DNA from: Streptomyces natalensis ATCC 27448
GTDB lineage: Bacteria; Actinomycetota; Actinomycetes; Streptomycetales; Streptomycetaceae
Reading direction: 5' to 3'
DNA length: 64,000 nucleotides
NCBI RefSeq assembly: GCF_000935125.1
Contig: NZ_JRKI01000028.1
Location: 62,001 to 126,000 of the forward strand
Of this stretch, positions 32,733-42,200 are shown piece after piece. Numbering within the stretch: the stretch's first letter is position 1; each line of letters opens with the position of its first letter. The notes below the pieces were generated by a model. That model had not been told where the DNA came from and ran no database searches. It saw nothing but the letters and a program-made list of their open reading frames with translations. The translations under genes and the position numbers were made by a program.

Positions 32733-34498
32733 GGTTGTTCTCCTTTACTTGCTCCGGCCTTGTCCAGCCGGTGATGTCCGCTCTCGCGGGAGCGCCAGAA
32801 CTGCGCGTACCTGCCGTTCCGTGCGATGAGGTCGTCGTGCGTGCCGTGTTCGACCACCACGCCGCCGTCCAGGAACGCGATCGAGTCGGCCTGCGCCACC
32901 GTGGCCAGGCTGTGCGCGATGACCAGGACCGTGGCGCGCCCGGCGAGCAGCCGGATGGATTCGGTCACCACGGCCTCGGTGGTCGGGTCGAGCGCAGCGG
33001 TGGCCTCGTCGAACAGCACTACCGGCGCGTTCTTCACCAGGGCCCGGGCGATGGACACCCGCTGCCGCTCGCCGCCGGACAGCGCCCGGCCCCCCTCGCC
33101 GACGGTGCTCTGCCAGCCGTCGGGAAGGCGTTCGGCAATCTCGGTGACCGCGGCGAACTCCGCGGCGCGGCGTACCTGTTCGTCGGTCGCGCCGGGGTTG
33201 CCCAGGCGGATGTTGGCTTCCAGGGTGTCGTCGAAGAGGTAGACGTCCTGGAACACCAGGGACAGCTGGGCCATGAGGTCGTCGGTGGCCAGCTCGCGGA
33301 CGTCGGTGCCGCCGAGGGTGACCGCCCCCTCCTGGACGTCCCAGAAGCGGGCGATCAGTCGCGTCAGGGTGGTCTTCCCGCTGCCGGACGGGCCGACCAG
33401 CGCCACCATCGAGTGGTGTGGGACGGTCAACGACAGCCCGTTGAGGACGGGTTCGCTGTCCTTTCCCAGCCCTTCTCCGTATCCGAAAGTGACGTTGTCG
33501 AAGACGAGGTCGTGCCGCGACGGCGGCGGGCTCGGCGTCGCCGGTTCCGGGAGCCCTTCGAGCTCGACCAGGTCGCGTACGGCGCCGACCTCCACGGCCG
33601 AACGGCGCAGCGCCGTACCGAGTTCGGCCAGGATCTTCAGCGGGCCGCTGAACTGTGCGCACAGCCCGATCAGCGCGACCACGTGGACCGGGTCGGCGGT
33701 GCCGCGCACCGCGAGGTAGACGCCCAGCGTCACGGCGGCGCCGAACGCGGCCTGGACGACGAAGCCCTGGAGGACCAGGCCGAGCACCGAGGACCACAGG
33801 GCCCGCCGTCCGGCCCTGCGCTGCTCGTCGATCGCGTCGTCGAGTGGTGCGTATGCGGTTCCCTCGATGCCCGCCGAGCGCAACGTCAGCTGCTTGTCGG
33901 CGAATTCGAGCAGCCGGGAGTTGGTGGCCGACGCGGCGTCGTGGATGCGCCGTTCGGCGGCGCCGTTGCGGCGGCCGGCGAGGGTTGCGGACAGCCAGAT
34001 GACGGGGGCGGCGGCCAGCAGCGCGAGCCCCATCCGCCAGTCGTAGAAGCAGGTCGTGACCGCGACGGTGAGCGGCGTGACCACATGGAGCGTCAGCGGC
34101 ACCAGGATGTCCATCGCCGTCTGCGCGACGAACATCGTGCCGCGCACCGCAACATGCGAGGTGCGCCCTGTGGTCGCGGGAGTGAACCAGCCGATCGGCA
34201 GCTCGACGAGCCGTTGGCCGAGGCGGCGGTGCATGGCGACGATGACGTTCATCGCGAGGTGGAATCCCCTCATCGTCACCCGCGTCAGCAGCGTGCCGCC
34301 GGCCGCCGCGACCAGGCCGAGCACGGCCAGCCAGCCCCAAGCCGCCCCGGTGTCGTCGTGGTGGAGTGAGAGCAGCACCGGCACCGTCGTCGCCAGCGCG
34401 AGTCCCTGGAGGACTCCGACCAGCGTCGCGAGCGCCAGGAAGCCGCGGAACTCACGGCGGGTCGCGGTGCCGCCGATGGCTATGAGCGCGGAGATCAC
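32729..34498 (-). CDS. ABC transporter (exporter fold), IrtB/YbtQ-like half
   Basis: Starts at GTG 34498, overlapping the previous stop as GTGA; 589 residues. Six membrane helices (about 5-310) precede an NBD with Walker A LVGPSGSGKTTLTRLIAR, signature LSGGERQRVSIARAL, Walker B VVLFDEATAALD and a switch His in VIAHSLATV. With the preceding gene it forms the paired exporter-fold ABC proteins found in yersiniabactin (YbtPQ) and mycobactin (IrtAB) loci, where they import the ferric siderophore despite their fold. No substrate-binding protein is encoded. Confidence 0.92.
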   Translation of the reverse strand: MISALIAIGGTATRREFRGFLALATLVGVLQGLALATTVPVLLSLHHDDTGAAWGWLAVLGLVAAAGGTLLTRVTMRGFHLAMNVIVAMHRRLGQRLVELPIGWFTPATTGRTSHVAVRGTMFVAQTAMDILVPLTLHVVTPLTVAVTTCFYDWRMGLALLAAAPVIWLSATLAGRRNGAAERRIHDAASATNSRLLEFADKQLTLRSAGIEGTAYAPLDDAIDEQRRAGRRALWSSVLGLVLQGFVVQAAFGAAVTLGVYLAVRGTADPVHVVALIGLCAQFSGPLKILAELGTALRRSAVEVGAVRDLVELEGLPEPATPSPPPSRHDLVFDNVTFGYGEGLGKDSEPVLNGLSLTVPHHSMVALVGPSGSGKTTLTRLIARFWDVQEGAVTLGGTDVRELATDDLMAQLSLVFQDVYLFDDTLEANIRLGNPGATDEQVRRAAEFAAVTEIAERLPDGWQSTVGEGGRALSGGERQRVSIARALVKNAPVVLFDEATAALDPTTEAVVTESIRLLAGRATVLVIAHSLATVAQADSIAFLDGGVVVEHGTHDDLIARNGRYAQFWRSRESGHHRLDKAGASKGEQP

Positions 34499-36282
34499 CG
34501 GGCCACCCCGCAGACGTCGTCGTTCCAGTCGTTCCACATGCGGGCGTAGACGCCTCCGTGTTCCAGCAGTTGGGTGTGGGTGCCCTGCTCCACGACGCGT
34601 CCGTCCTCCAGCACCACGGTGTTGTCCGCCCCCGTCGTGCTGCCGAGCCGATGGGCGATCATGATGACGGTGCGGCCTTCGGCCAGCCGCCGGATGGCCC
34701 CGTGCAGCAGCGCCGCCGCATCCGGGTCGATCGCGGACGTCGCCTCGTCGAGCACCAGCACCGGGGTGTCCGCCAGCAGCAGGCGGGCGATGGCGATGCG
34801 CTGCGCCTCCCCGCCGGACAGCCGGGCGTCCGTGCCGACCACCGAGTCGTATCCCTTGGGCAGCGCGGCGATCCGGTCGTGGATCAGCGCCTCGCGGGCG
34901 GCGCGTTCGATCTCTGCGCGGGTGGCGTCCGGACGGCCGAGGGCGATGTTCTCGGCGACCGATACCGCGGGCAGCTGCGGTTCTTGGAGCAGCACCCCGA
35001 CGGTGCGGTACAGCTGCCCGGGCGGGATGTCGCGGACATCGACGCCGCCGAGGCGGATCTGCCCCTGGTCCACGTCGTGGAAGCGCGCCAGCAGCGCCGT
35101 CAGCGTCGACTTCCCCGCGCCGGAGGGACCGACCAGGGCTGTCGTGGTGCGGGCCGGGAAGGTGAGCGTGATGTCCCGCAGTACGGGCCGGTCCTGGCGG
35201 TATCCGAAGCTGACGTCGCGCATCTCGACGGCCGCATCGCCGAGCTCCGCCTCCCGGTCCGTGACCGGAAGCTCCGGCTCGTCGAGGAGGCGGACGATGC
35301 GTCCCGCGGCCTCGACCGCTTCGGCGCGGGCCTGGGCACTCGTCGCGATGGTGAGGATGGCCGCCGGGAGCATCATGGCCACGGTCGACACCACGAGCAC
35401 CGAGGCGGCCCGCGTCCAGTGCTGCTGCACGCTCCAGACGCCCACCGCGAACACCGAGCAGGCCATCACCGACGCGGTGAGGAAGACGCTCGCGACGGCC
35501 TGGGCGCGCATCGCGGGCCGGACCAGGCCGGTGAACTCCGCGCGGAACCGCTCGGATACGGCGGTGAAGCGCCCGTACTTCTCACCGGCCCTGCCGAACA
35601 CCTTCAGCACGACGACCCCGCGGAAGTAGTCCGTGATCGCCGCGCTGACGGCGGCGAGTTCGTCGGAGACGCGCGCCATGATTTCCCGGTTGCCGGTCCT
35701 GGACAGCGCCGAGAACACGGTGAAGTACACGGCCATCGGGGCGATCACCGCCAGCCCGAGGCGCCAGTCGACGGCGAAGCAGAAGACCAGCCCGACAGCC
35801 GGGGTGAGCACGCCGGCGACCGACTCGACGAGGGTGTGCGCGACGAGCTGGTGCAGCGAGTCGACGTCGTTCTGCACGATCTGCCGCACCCGCCCCGAGG
35901 AATGCTCCCCGAACCAGCCCAGCGGCAGGCGTCCCAGCTTGGTGCTGAGCGTACGGCGCAACGTTGCCTGGAGTCCGACATCGGCGAAGTGCGTGATCAG
36001 CAGGGCGAGAAAGCCGCATGCCGACTGGATGCCGAGCCCGGCGACGAACCAGATCAGCGCCCCGCCGACGTCCTGATGCTGCGTCAGGTCCTGATGCTGC
36101 GTCAGGCGGTCGGCGAGTGCGAGGAGTGCGGAGAACGGGATCACCGAGCACAGCGAGCCGACCGCCTGCACGGTGACCGCGACCGCGGTCGGGGCGAGCA
36201 CCGGCCGCAGGACCCGGAACAACGGTCCTGAAGTGATCCGCTCCACCCTGCGCGGTTGCCTGGTGTCCTGGTCGTCGGTCAT
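34495..36282 (-). CDS. ABC transporter (exporter fold), IrtA/YbtP-like half
   Basis: Starts at ATG 36282 (MTDDQDTRQPRRVERI), overlapping the thioesterase stop; 595 residues. Membrane domain then NBD with Walker A LVGPSGAGKSTLTALLAR, signature LSGGEAQRIAIARLL, Walker B VLVLDEATSAID and IMIAHRLGSTT. An 18-base tandem duplication (36070-36087 and 36088-36105) encodes LTQHQD twice in an early extracytoplasmic or loop segment, a His-containing insertion that could be strain-specific. No siderophore-interacting (FAD) domain is fused, unlike mycobacterial IrtA. Confidence 0.92.
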   Translation of the reverse strand: MTDDQDTRQPRRVERITSGPLFRVLRPVLAPTAVAVTVQAVGSLCSVIPFSALLALADRLTQHQDLTQHQDVGGALIWFVAGLGIQSACGFLALLITHFADVGLQATLRRTLSTKLGRLPLGWFGEHSSGRVRQIVQNDVDSLHQLVAHTLVESVAGVLTPAVGLVFCFAVDWRLGLAVIAPMAVYFTVFSALSRTGNREIMARVSDELAAVSAAITDYFRGVVVLKVFGRAGEKYGRFTAVSERFRAEFTGLVRPAMRAQAVASVFLTASVMACSVFAVGVWSVQQHWTRAASVLVVSTVAMMLPAAILTIATSAQARAEAVEAAGRIVRLLDEPELPVTDREAELGDAAVEMRDVSFGYRQDRPVLRDITLTFPARTTTALVGPSGAGKSTLTALLARFHDVDQGQIRLGGVDVRDIPPGQLYRTVGVLLQEPQLPAVSVAENIALGRPDATRAEIERAAREALIHDRIAALPKGYDSVVGTDARLSGGEAQRIAIARLLLADTPVLVLDEATSAIDPDAAALLHGAIRRLAEGRTVIMIAHRLGSTTGADNTVVLEDGRVVEQGTHTQLLEHGGVYARMWNDWNDDVCGVAR

Positions 36283-37088
36283 CGGCGGACACCCCCGTGA
36301 GCGGCACCGGCCGGGGCACCGGAGGTGGATTCGGCACAGACGGCCCTGACCAGTTCCGCGAGCTGGGTGTCCGGCGCCCGCAGATAGAAGTGCCCGCCCG
36401 CGCACCGGACGGGGGCCCGCTGCTCGGCGGAGAAGTCGTTCCACTCGCCGATGCGTACGGGATCGACCTCGCCGTCACGGTCGCCGAAGACCACGCGGAT
36501 GTCCGGGACCACGGCGCCCGTGCACTCGTACGTCTCCAGCAGCCGGTAGTCCTCCCGCACCACCGGCAGGAACATGGCGCGGAGTTCGGGCACCTCCCAC
36601 AGGTCGGCGGCGGCCGGGTTCTGCCGGACGATGTCGGCGATCAGGGCCTCGTCGGTGTCCCGGTGGAGGGCGGTGTCCACGCGGTGGGACGGAGGGTTCT
36701 GCCCCGACGCCACCACTCGCACACCGTGGACACCGCGGGCCGCCAGCGCCGCAGCGGTCTCGTAGGCCACCAGTGCCCCCATGGAATGTCCGACGAGCAC
36801 GGGCGCCGCCCTGCCGGGACCGTCCGGACCGGCGAGTCCGGCCGCCATGATGCCGTCCGCGGCCGACCGTGCCAGGCCGACCAGGCTGTCGCCGTGCGGG
36901 AGGTCCCCGTGCCGCTCCTGCAAGCGGGCATCCCGTCCGGGATACGTGACGCCGTACAGCCGGGCCTGCGGGATCGCCCCCGTCCAGTGCAGAAAGAACC
37001 GCGGACTGCCCCCGGCGTGCGGGAAGACGACGACGGGTACGCCGCCCTTGCGTGCCTCGGCATCGCTCAGCGGTGCCACTGCATTCAC
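36279..37088 (-). CDS. Type II thioesterase
   Basis: A 269-residue GrsT/YbtT-like editing enzyme, four-base overlaps on both sides. VVVFPHAGGSPRFFLHW opens the fold, the nucleophile elbow is LVGHSMGALVAYE (G-H-S-M-G), the acid is in FGDRDGEVDP and the catalytic His in GGHFYLRAP. It removes mis-primed or stalled acyl groups from the carrier domains of the two synthetases encoded upstream. Confidence 0.94.
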   Translation of the reverse strand: MNAVAPLSDAEARKGGVPVVVFPHAGGSPRFFLHWTGAIPQARLYGVTYPGRDARLQERHGDLPHGDSLVGLARSAADGIMAAGLAGPDGPGRAAPVLVGHSMGALVAYETAAALAARGVHGVRVVASGQNPPSHRVDTALHRDTDEALIADIVRQNPAAADLWEVPELRAMFLPVVREDYRLLETYECTGAVVPDIRVVFGDRDGEVDPVRIGEWNDFSAEQRAPVRCAGGHFYLRAPDTQLAELVRAVCAESTSGAPAGAAHGGVRR

Positions 37089-38125
37089 GAACAGACCTCC
37101 AGATCATGGATGTTGATGAGTTTCGGGGGTACGGAGGGCACGTCGGCGGGTCTGCCGAGCCGCGCCGATACCGCCTCCCAGTGGCGCAGCGCGGCGAGGT
37201 CCCGCTGCCCGAGGGGCCGGCGCCCGGCGCTCACCGCCTCGGCGAAGCCGCCGACCGCCCGGGCGATGCCCTCGGCCCACAGGCCGGGGAAGACGGTGTC
37301 CCCGGTCCAGTGGTCCGGGCCGAAGAGGTGCGACAGACGCTGTTCCGGGTGCCGGAGCCGCCCCGGAGCCTCCTCGTGCAGCCGGGGCTCCCACCGGGTC
37401 GGGCCGTGCACATGCGCCAGCGAGAGTTCGCCGTCCGGGGTGCCGAGGACGAAGCCCATCAGGGGCTGACAGTCGTCGTCCGGGGTGCGTGCGTCGTAGC
37501 CGTTGCGTACCAGCACATCCACTGCGACGCCTCCCCAGTCCGTACTGACCAGGGACTTGGCCGTCGCCGCCGCCGGATGCACCGCGAAGTCCGGGCCCGG
37601 CGGTGCGGTGAGGATCCGGGAGAGCACGCCCAGGCTCGCATGCAGGACCTGGATGCTGGTGCGGAGTTCGACGCCGGTAACCGGGGAGACGGCGTCCAGC
37701 GCCCGCGCCGCGGCGATGAACCGGCGGACCGGCTCCAGGTGTTCGTAGAAGCCGGTCACCGCGAAGGCAGCCCCCGACCGTTGCGCGGCTCGGGCCGACC
37801 GCACCACGTCCGCGGAGTGCACCGGAAGCTCCTGCAACACCGGGATCCCGCGCCCCAGCAGGTCACGGCAGATCTCGTCGCCCTGTCCGCCGACGATCGC
37901 GGAGCGGACCGCGACCACGGCGAGGCCGGCACCCGCGCTCTCGATCTCGTCCGTCCCGGCCAGGTAGCGCACCCCGAGTTCCGCCGCCAGGTGGCGCCCG
38001 GCCTGCCCGCCGGTACCGGCCACGCCGACGAGTTCCACGGGCGAGTACGGTCCGGCCAGCGCCCGCGCATAGTGCGCGCCGAAGGTCGTGCCGACCACCA
38101 CCGCGCGCGGCCTGTCCCTTCTCAC
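37085..38125 (-). CDS. Thiazolinyl imide reductase
   Basis: Starts at GTG 38125 (GTGA overlap), 346 residues. N-terminal NAD(P)-binding segment RAVVVGTTFGAHYARALAG, then LQELPVHSADVVRSARAAQR and a Gfo/Idh/MocA-like C-terminal domain with LRTSIQVLHASLG and DWGGVAVDVLVRNGYDARTPDDD. This is the pattern of PchG/Irp3/YbtU, which reduce one thiazoline of a carrier-bound siderophore intermediate to a thiazolidine. Its presence is the strongest single indication that the operon makes a pyochelin/yersiniabactin/coelibactin-like compound. Confidence 0.93.
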   Translation of the reverse strand: MRRDRPRAVVVGTTFGAHYARALAGPYSPVELVGVAGTGGQAGRHLAAELGVRYLAGTDEIESAGAGLAVVAVRSAIVGGQGDEICRDLLGRGIPVLQELPVHSADVVRSARAAQRSGAAFAVTGFYEHLEPVRRFIAAARALDAVSPVTGVELRTSIQVLHASLGVLSRILTAPPGPDFAVHPAAATAKSLVSTDWGGVAVDVLVRNGYDARTPDDDCQPLMGFVLGTPDGELSLAHVHGPTRWEPRLHEEAPGRLRHPEQRLSHLFGPDHWTGDTVFPGLWAEGIARAVGGFAEAVSAGRRPLGQRDLAALRHWEAVSARLGRPADVPSVPPKLINIHDLEVCS

Positions 38126-39273
38126 AGCTCGCCCTCCTCGAACTCCTCGTACGACGTGGGCACGTCGGCGCCGTGCGTGGCGTCGGCGGTGTCCAGGACG
38201 AGCGACGCCCCGGGTATGTCCGTGGCCATGCGGTCCCAGAAGCGCCGCGCCTCGACGTACTGCGACATCCAGACCGCACCGGTCCTGCCACGCGGGTCTT
38301 CGAGCGCGGCCAGCGCGGCCACGGCCCCGGTGAGGGCGTAACTGTCGGCACAGTGCAGGACGGTGTGCACGGTGGCGCCATCGGACGTGCCGTGCAGGCT
38401 GATCCGGAAGTACTGCCGGGCTCCTGAGACCGCGGCGTCGATCGCCCGGAGCGTCTCGGCGCAGCTGCGCTGCTGGCCGAGTGCCTTGGCCAGGGCCCGT
38501 TCGATCTCTGCCGATCCGGTGATGTTCCACCACCGCAGGGCGGCGAGTCCCAGCTCCTCGGCCGCGGCCCGGCATTCCTCGTCCAGGCTCACATGTGCGT
38601 GCGCGGTGCCGGGGAAGGCCGCGGGGACCCCGGTGCCGTTGTTCTTGCCCTCGCCCTTGCCCTTGTCCGGCGGCAGCGTGCGCAGGGCGCCCTGCTGGTA
38701 GATCTTTCCCGGGTGACCGGTGCGGGACCGTACCGCGTGCAGGTACTCGTCGAGCCCGGCGCGGCTGAGCGGCTGCACCCCACCGCAGTGGGCGTCGATC
38801 CGCGTCGTCGCGGGGTCCGCCAGCCGTGCGGCGACCGCGCGTACGGCCACGCCCGCCAGCCCCGGCTGCACGCCCGCGCCGAACACGGCGATCCGGCCGT
38901 GCGCTGCGGCCGCTGCCGCCGTCGCGTCGATGACGGACTGGTCGCCACCGGCATCGACGTAGTGAGCCCCGCATCGCAGTGCGGCCTGTGCGGTCCGCGC
39001 GGAGTAACGGTACGAAGGACCCGCACAGTTGACGACGACGTCCGCCCCGGCCAGGACGGACTCCACCGATTCCTGGTCGTCGAGGTCCAGCCGGACGGAA
39101 TCGGGCTGCCGCGCCCCGTCCGTACCCGCATCCGCCTGCAACACCCTTGCCAAGTACGGCAGATCACGCCCCGCAGCGACCACCTGGGCGTCCGTCCGGT
39201 CGGTCAGGGTGCGCACACAGGCCCGGCCCACCGCGCCGGAGGCACCCAGCACCAGATACGTCAGGCCCTTCAT
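38122..39273 (-). CDS. Saccharopine dehydrogenase-like NAD(P)-binding protein
   Basis: Starts at ATG 39273, overlapping the NRPS stop; 383 residues. The Rossmann opening YLVLGASGAVGRACVRTL is followed by VRLDLDDQESVESVLAGADVVVNCAGPSYRYS and HYVDAGGDQSVIDATAA, the saccharopine-dehydrogenase/trans-acting enoyl reductase pattern. A Lys/Gly-rich segment (LPPDKGKGEGKNNGTG, about 200-215) is unusual. It ends in acidic EEFEEGEL. It probably performs a second redox or condensation step on the metallophore (as opine dehydrogenase-type enzymes do in other metallophores), but its substrate is not evident. Confidence 0.8.
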   Translation of the reverse strand: MKGLTYLVLGASGAVGRACVRTLTDRTDAQVVAAGRDLPYLARVLQADAGTDGARQPDSVRLDLDDQESVESVLAGADVVVNCAGPSYRYSARTAQAALRCGAHYVDAGGDQSVIDATAAAAAAHGRIAVFGAGVQPGLAGVAVRAVAARLADPATTRIDAHCGGVQPLSRAGLDEYLHAVRSRTGHPGKIYQQGALRTLPPDKGKGEGKNNGTGVPAAFPGTAHAHVSLDEECRAAAEELGLAALRWWNITGSAEIERALAKALGQQRSCAETLRAIDAAVSGARQYFRISLHGTSDGATVHTVLHCADSYALTGAVAALAALEDPRGRTGAVWMSQYVEARRFWDRMATDIPGASLVLDTADATHGADVPTSYEEFEEGEL

Positions 39274-42200
39274 GCTCCTCCTCCCCACACCTGCTGGAGC
39301 ACGTCCGTCACCGCGGCCGCCGCATCGCCGGCGAGGCAGTCGAAATGCGTCCCGTCCACCTCGGTCACCGAGAGCTCACCGAGGCAGTACTCGCTCCAGA
39401 AGGCCGTCATGTCCTCCTTCAAGGAGGGCAGGAAGTGCAGATCGCCGCGCTGCCGCAGGAAGGTGAGGTCACCGAAGTAGCCGGGGTGCCGGAAGGAGGC
39501 GACCGCCTTCAGGCTCGTCACATACGCCTCGCGGAGCTCCAGCAGCGTCTCCGGCGTCCAGGCTCCCGTGGGGTCGGAGGCGGCGAGCCGGGCCATCCGG
39601 TCCCGTACGCTGCCGGGCGCCGCCGCGACCGCCTGGTCCAACTGCGTGTATTCACACGCCAGTTGAGCCACAGAGCCCTCGGGGACCCGGTCGCCGTGGC
39701 GGGCGCGTGCCTCGTTCAGCAGGGCGCCGAGTTCGTGCTCGTCGAAGTCGAGACCGGCGTCGGCCGGGTCGCGGTCCATCAGCCTGGCGAAGGAGTAGTC
39801 CAGCATCAATCCGTCCTCGATGAGGAACGGGATGCGGTACGAGCTGACCACCGTCAGCGATCCGGCCGGGGTGCCGCGCCCGGCGAGCCGTTCGGCCATG
39901 CACGCCGCGGTCAGGCCGCCCATGCAGTAGCCGACCAGATGGATACGGCCGTGGGTCCGGTCGAGGCCGAGTCCGTGGTCGGCGAGCGCACGCACGTAGC
40001 GTTCGGCGAGGGCGTCGAACAGTTCCTCCGGCGGGGTGCCGGTCAGGCCGTCGCCGGGGGTGCGCCGCACGCCGAACACGGCCGGTCGCTCGGTCTGTGC
40101 CTCCAGCCGCGCGATGAGATCGCGGTACGGACCGAGCCCGCCGGAGCCGTCGTGGACGAACACCACGGCATCGTGCCGCCACCGGCTGCCACGGCCGTCG
40201 AGCAGCCGGACCAGGGGCCGTTGCGCCGCCGCGGCCCCCTGCGCGCTCTCCGTCCCCCCGGCAGGGGCCGCCGTGCCGCCGTCGGAGAGCGCCCGTACGC
40301 ACCCGGCCACCGTGGGATCTGCGACGATCGCCCGCAGCAGCCGGTCCCAGGGAACTCCGGCGGCCCCGGGTATCTCCCGCCGCAGCCTGCCCACACAGCG
40401 GGCGATCAGCAGGGAATCGCCGCCCAGCTCGAAGAAGTTGTCGTCGGCCGCGACCGGATGGTCCGGGTCCAGGCCCAGCACCTCGCGCCAGATCCCGGCC
40501 ACCGGGCGGTGCTCGGCGTCCAGCCGTGCCGGTCCCGGTCCGCCCGCGTCGGCCGCGTGCTGCGGGCCGGTGGCGGTGCGCCCGGCGAGCTGCGCGACGG
40601 CCGCCCGGTCGACCTTGCCGTTCGCGGTCAGCGGGAGCGAGGGCAGCACCACCACGCGCGACGGCACCATGTAGCGGGGCAGGCGCTGCGCGGCCCCTTC
40701 CTGCACCTGCGCGGGTGTCGTGACCGCCTCGTCGAGCCGCGCACCGGCGAAGAACACCGACTGCGCCGCCGGGCGCAGCACGCTGTCCTCGGCGGGGAAG
40801 TCCACGAACCGCTCGAACTCCGACGCCTCCAGCGCGTCCTTCCACTGCTCCAGGGAGTAGAACGCATCGCCGGTTCCCGCCCGTTGGTCGGTGAAGCCGG
40901 TCAGCCCCTCCTTGAACTCCATCGACACCAGCAGCGGTGCACTGATCCTGGTGGAGTCGATGGCGGCCAGGGTGCCGCCGGGGGCGAGCAGCCCGTGCAG
41001 GCGGTCCAGGGCCGCGGGAATGTCCCGGGCGTTGTGCAGCACATTGGCGCACAGGACGACATCGAAGGAGCCCGGCGTCATGCCCTGCTGCTGCGGGTCC
41101 TCGTTGAGGTCGAACAGCGCGACGTTCACCTGGGGCCAGCGCTGGGCCGCTTCGTCCAGGAAGAACCGCGAGACGTCCGTGAACGTGTACTCGGTACGGC
41201 ACCCTTCGAGGGCGGCGAGCACCGGGGCGGTGGTGCCGCCGACCCCGGCACCGATCTCCAGGACCCGGAGCGGCTGTCCGGCGGCATTCCGCTGTGCGGC
41301 CCGCTCCCTGATGCCCGCGCAGACCAGGCCATTGAGGTACCGGCCGGTGACGTTCTCGCCATAGGCGGCGCGGGCGACGTGCGTGCTGCCCTCGGGGAAC
41401 AGCAGCGCCAGGGGATCGACCTCGCCGGACAGCAGGCCGGACAGCCCGGCCAGGCAGCGCTCCACGTAGGCGAGCTGCTCATCGCCGTAGTCGAGCGCGC
41501 GGCCGAGCGTGCGCACCTCGGACCAGTGCCGTAGCAGCGCCGCGTCCTCATGCGGCTCCGGCGGGGCCGTGATGGTGCCGTCCTCCGACACCGCGAGCCT
41601 GCCCTCGTCGTGCAGCGCGCGGATCCAGCGCCGTACCAGCGGCCGGTGCTCGCTGCCGCCGAGCGCGGCGGCCAGCTCCTCGACCCCGGTGGTGCCCCGC
41701 GCGTACTCCTCGGCGACCTTGCTGCCCATCGCGTCGAGGGCCACCGCGTTCATCCGGTCGAGGAGTGTGGTGAAGGCTTCGGCGTCCAAGTGCGCGGTGA
41801 ACGCGGCGTGTTCGGCGGCAACGGCCCGCTCGACCCGTTCCGCGGCCCGCACGCCGGCGGCGCGCCGGTCCGGCCCGCTCCGTGGGACCACGGCCGCGAC
41901 GAGCGACGTGCCCCGCCCGGTGTCGGCGGTCGCCGCGACGGCGGCCGCTACCCCTTCCACCGAGCCCAGGGCGGATTCGACCTCGGCGAGCTCGATGCGG
42001 TGCCCGCGGATCTTCACCTGGCCGTCGAGGCGTCCGATGAACTCGATCTCGCCGTTCGGCAGCAGCCTGCCGCGGTCGCCGGTGCGGTAGCAGCGTTCGC
42101 CGTTGTCCGGGTGGCGGTAGAAGGCGGCGGAGTCGGTACCGACATACCCCGCGCCGACACCGCCGCCGCCGATATGGATCTCCCCGGTCTGCCCGGTGAC

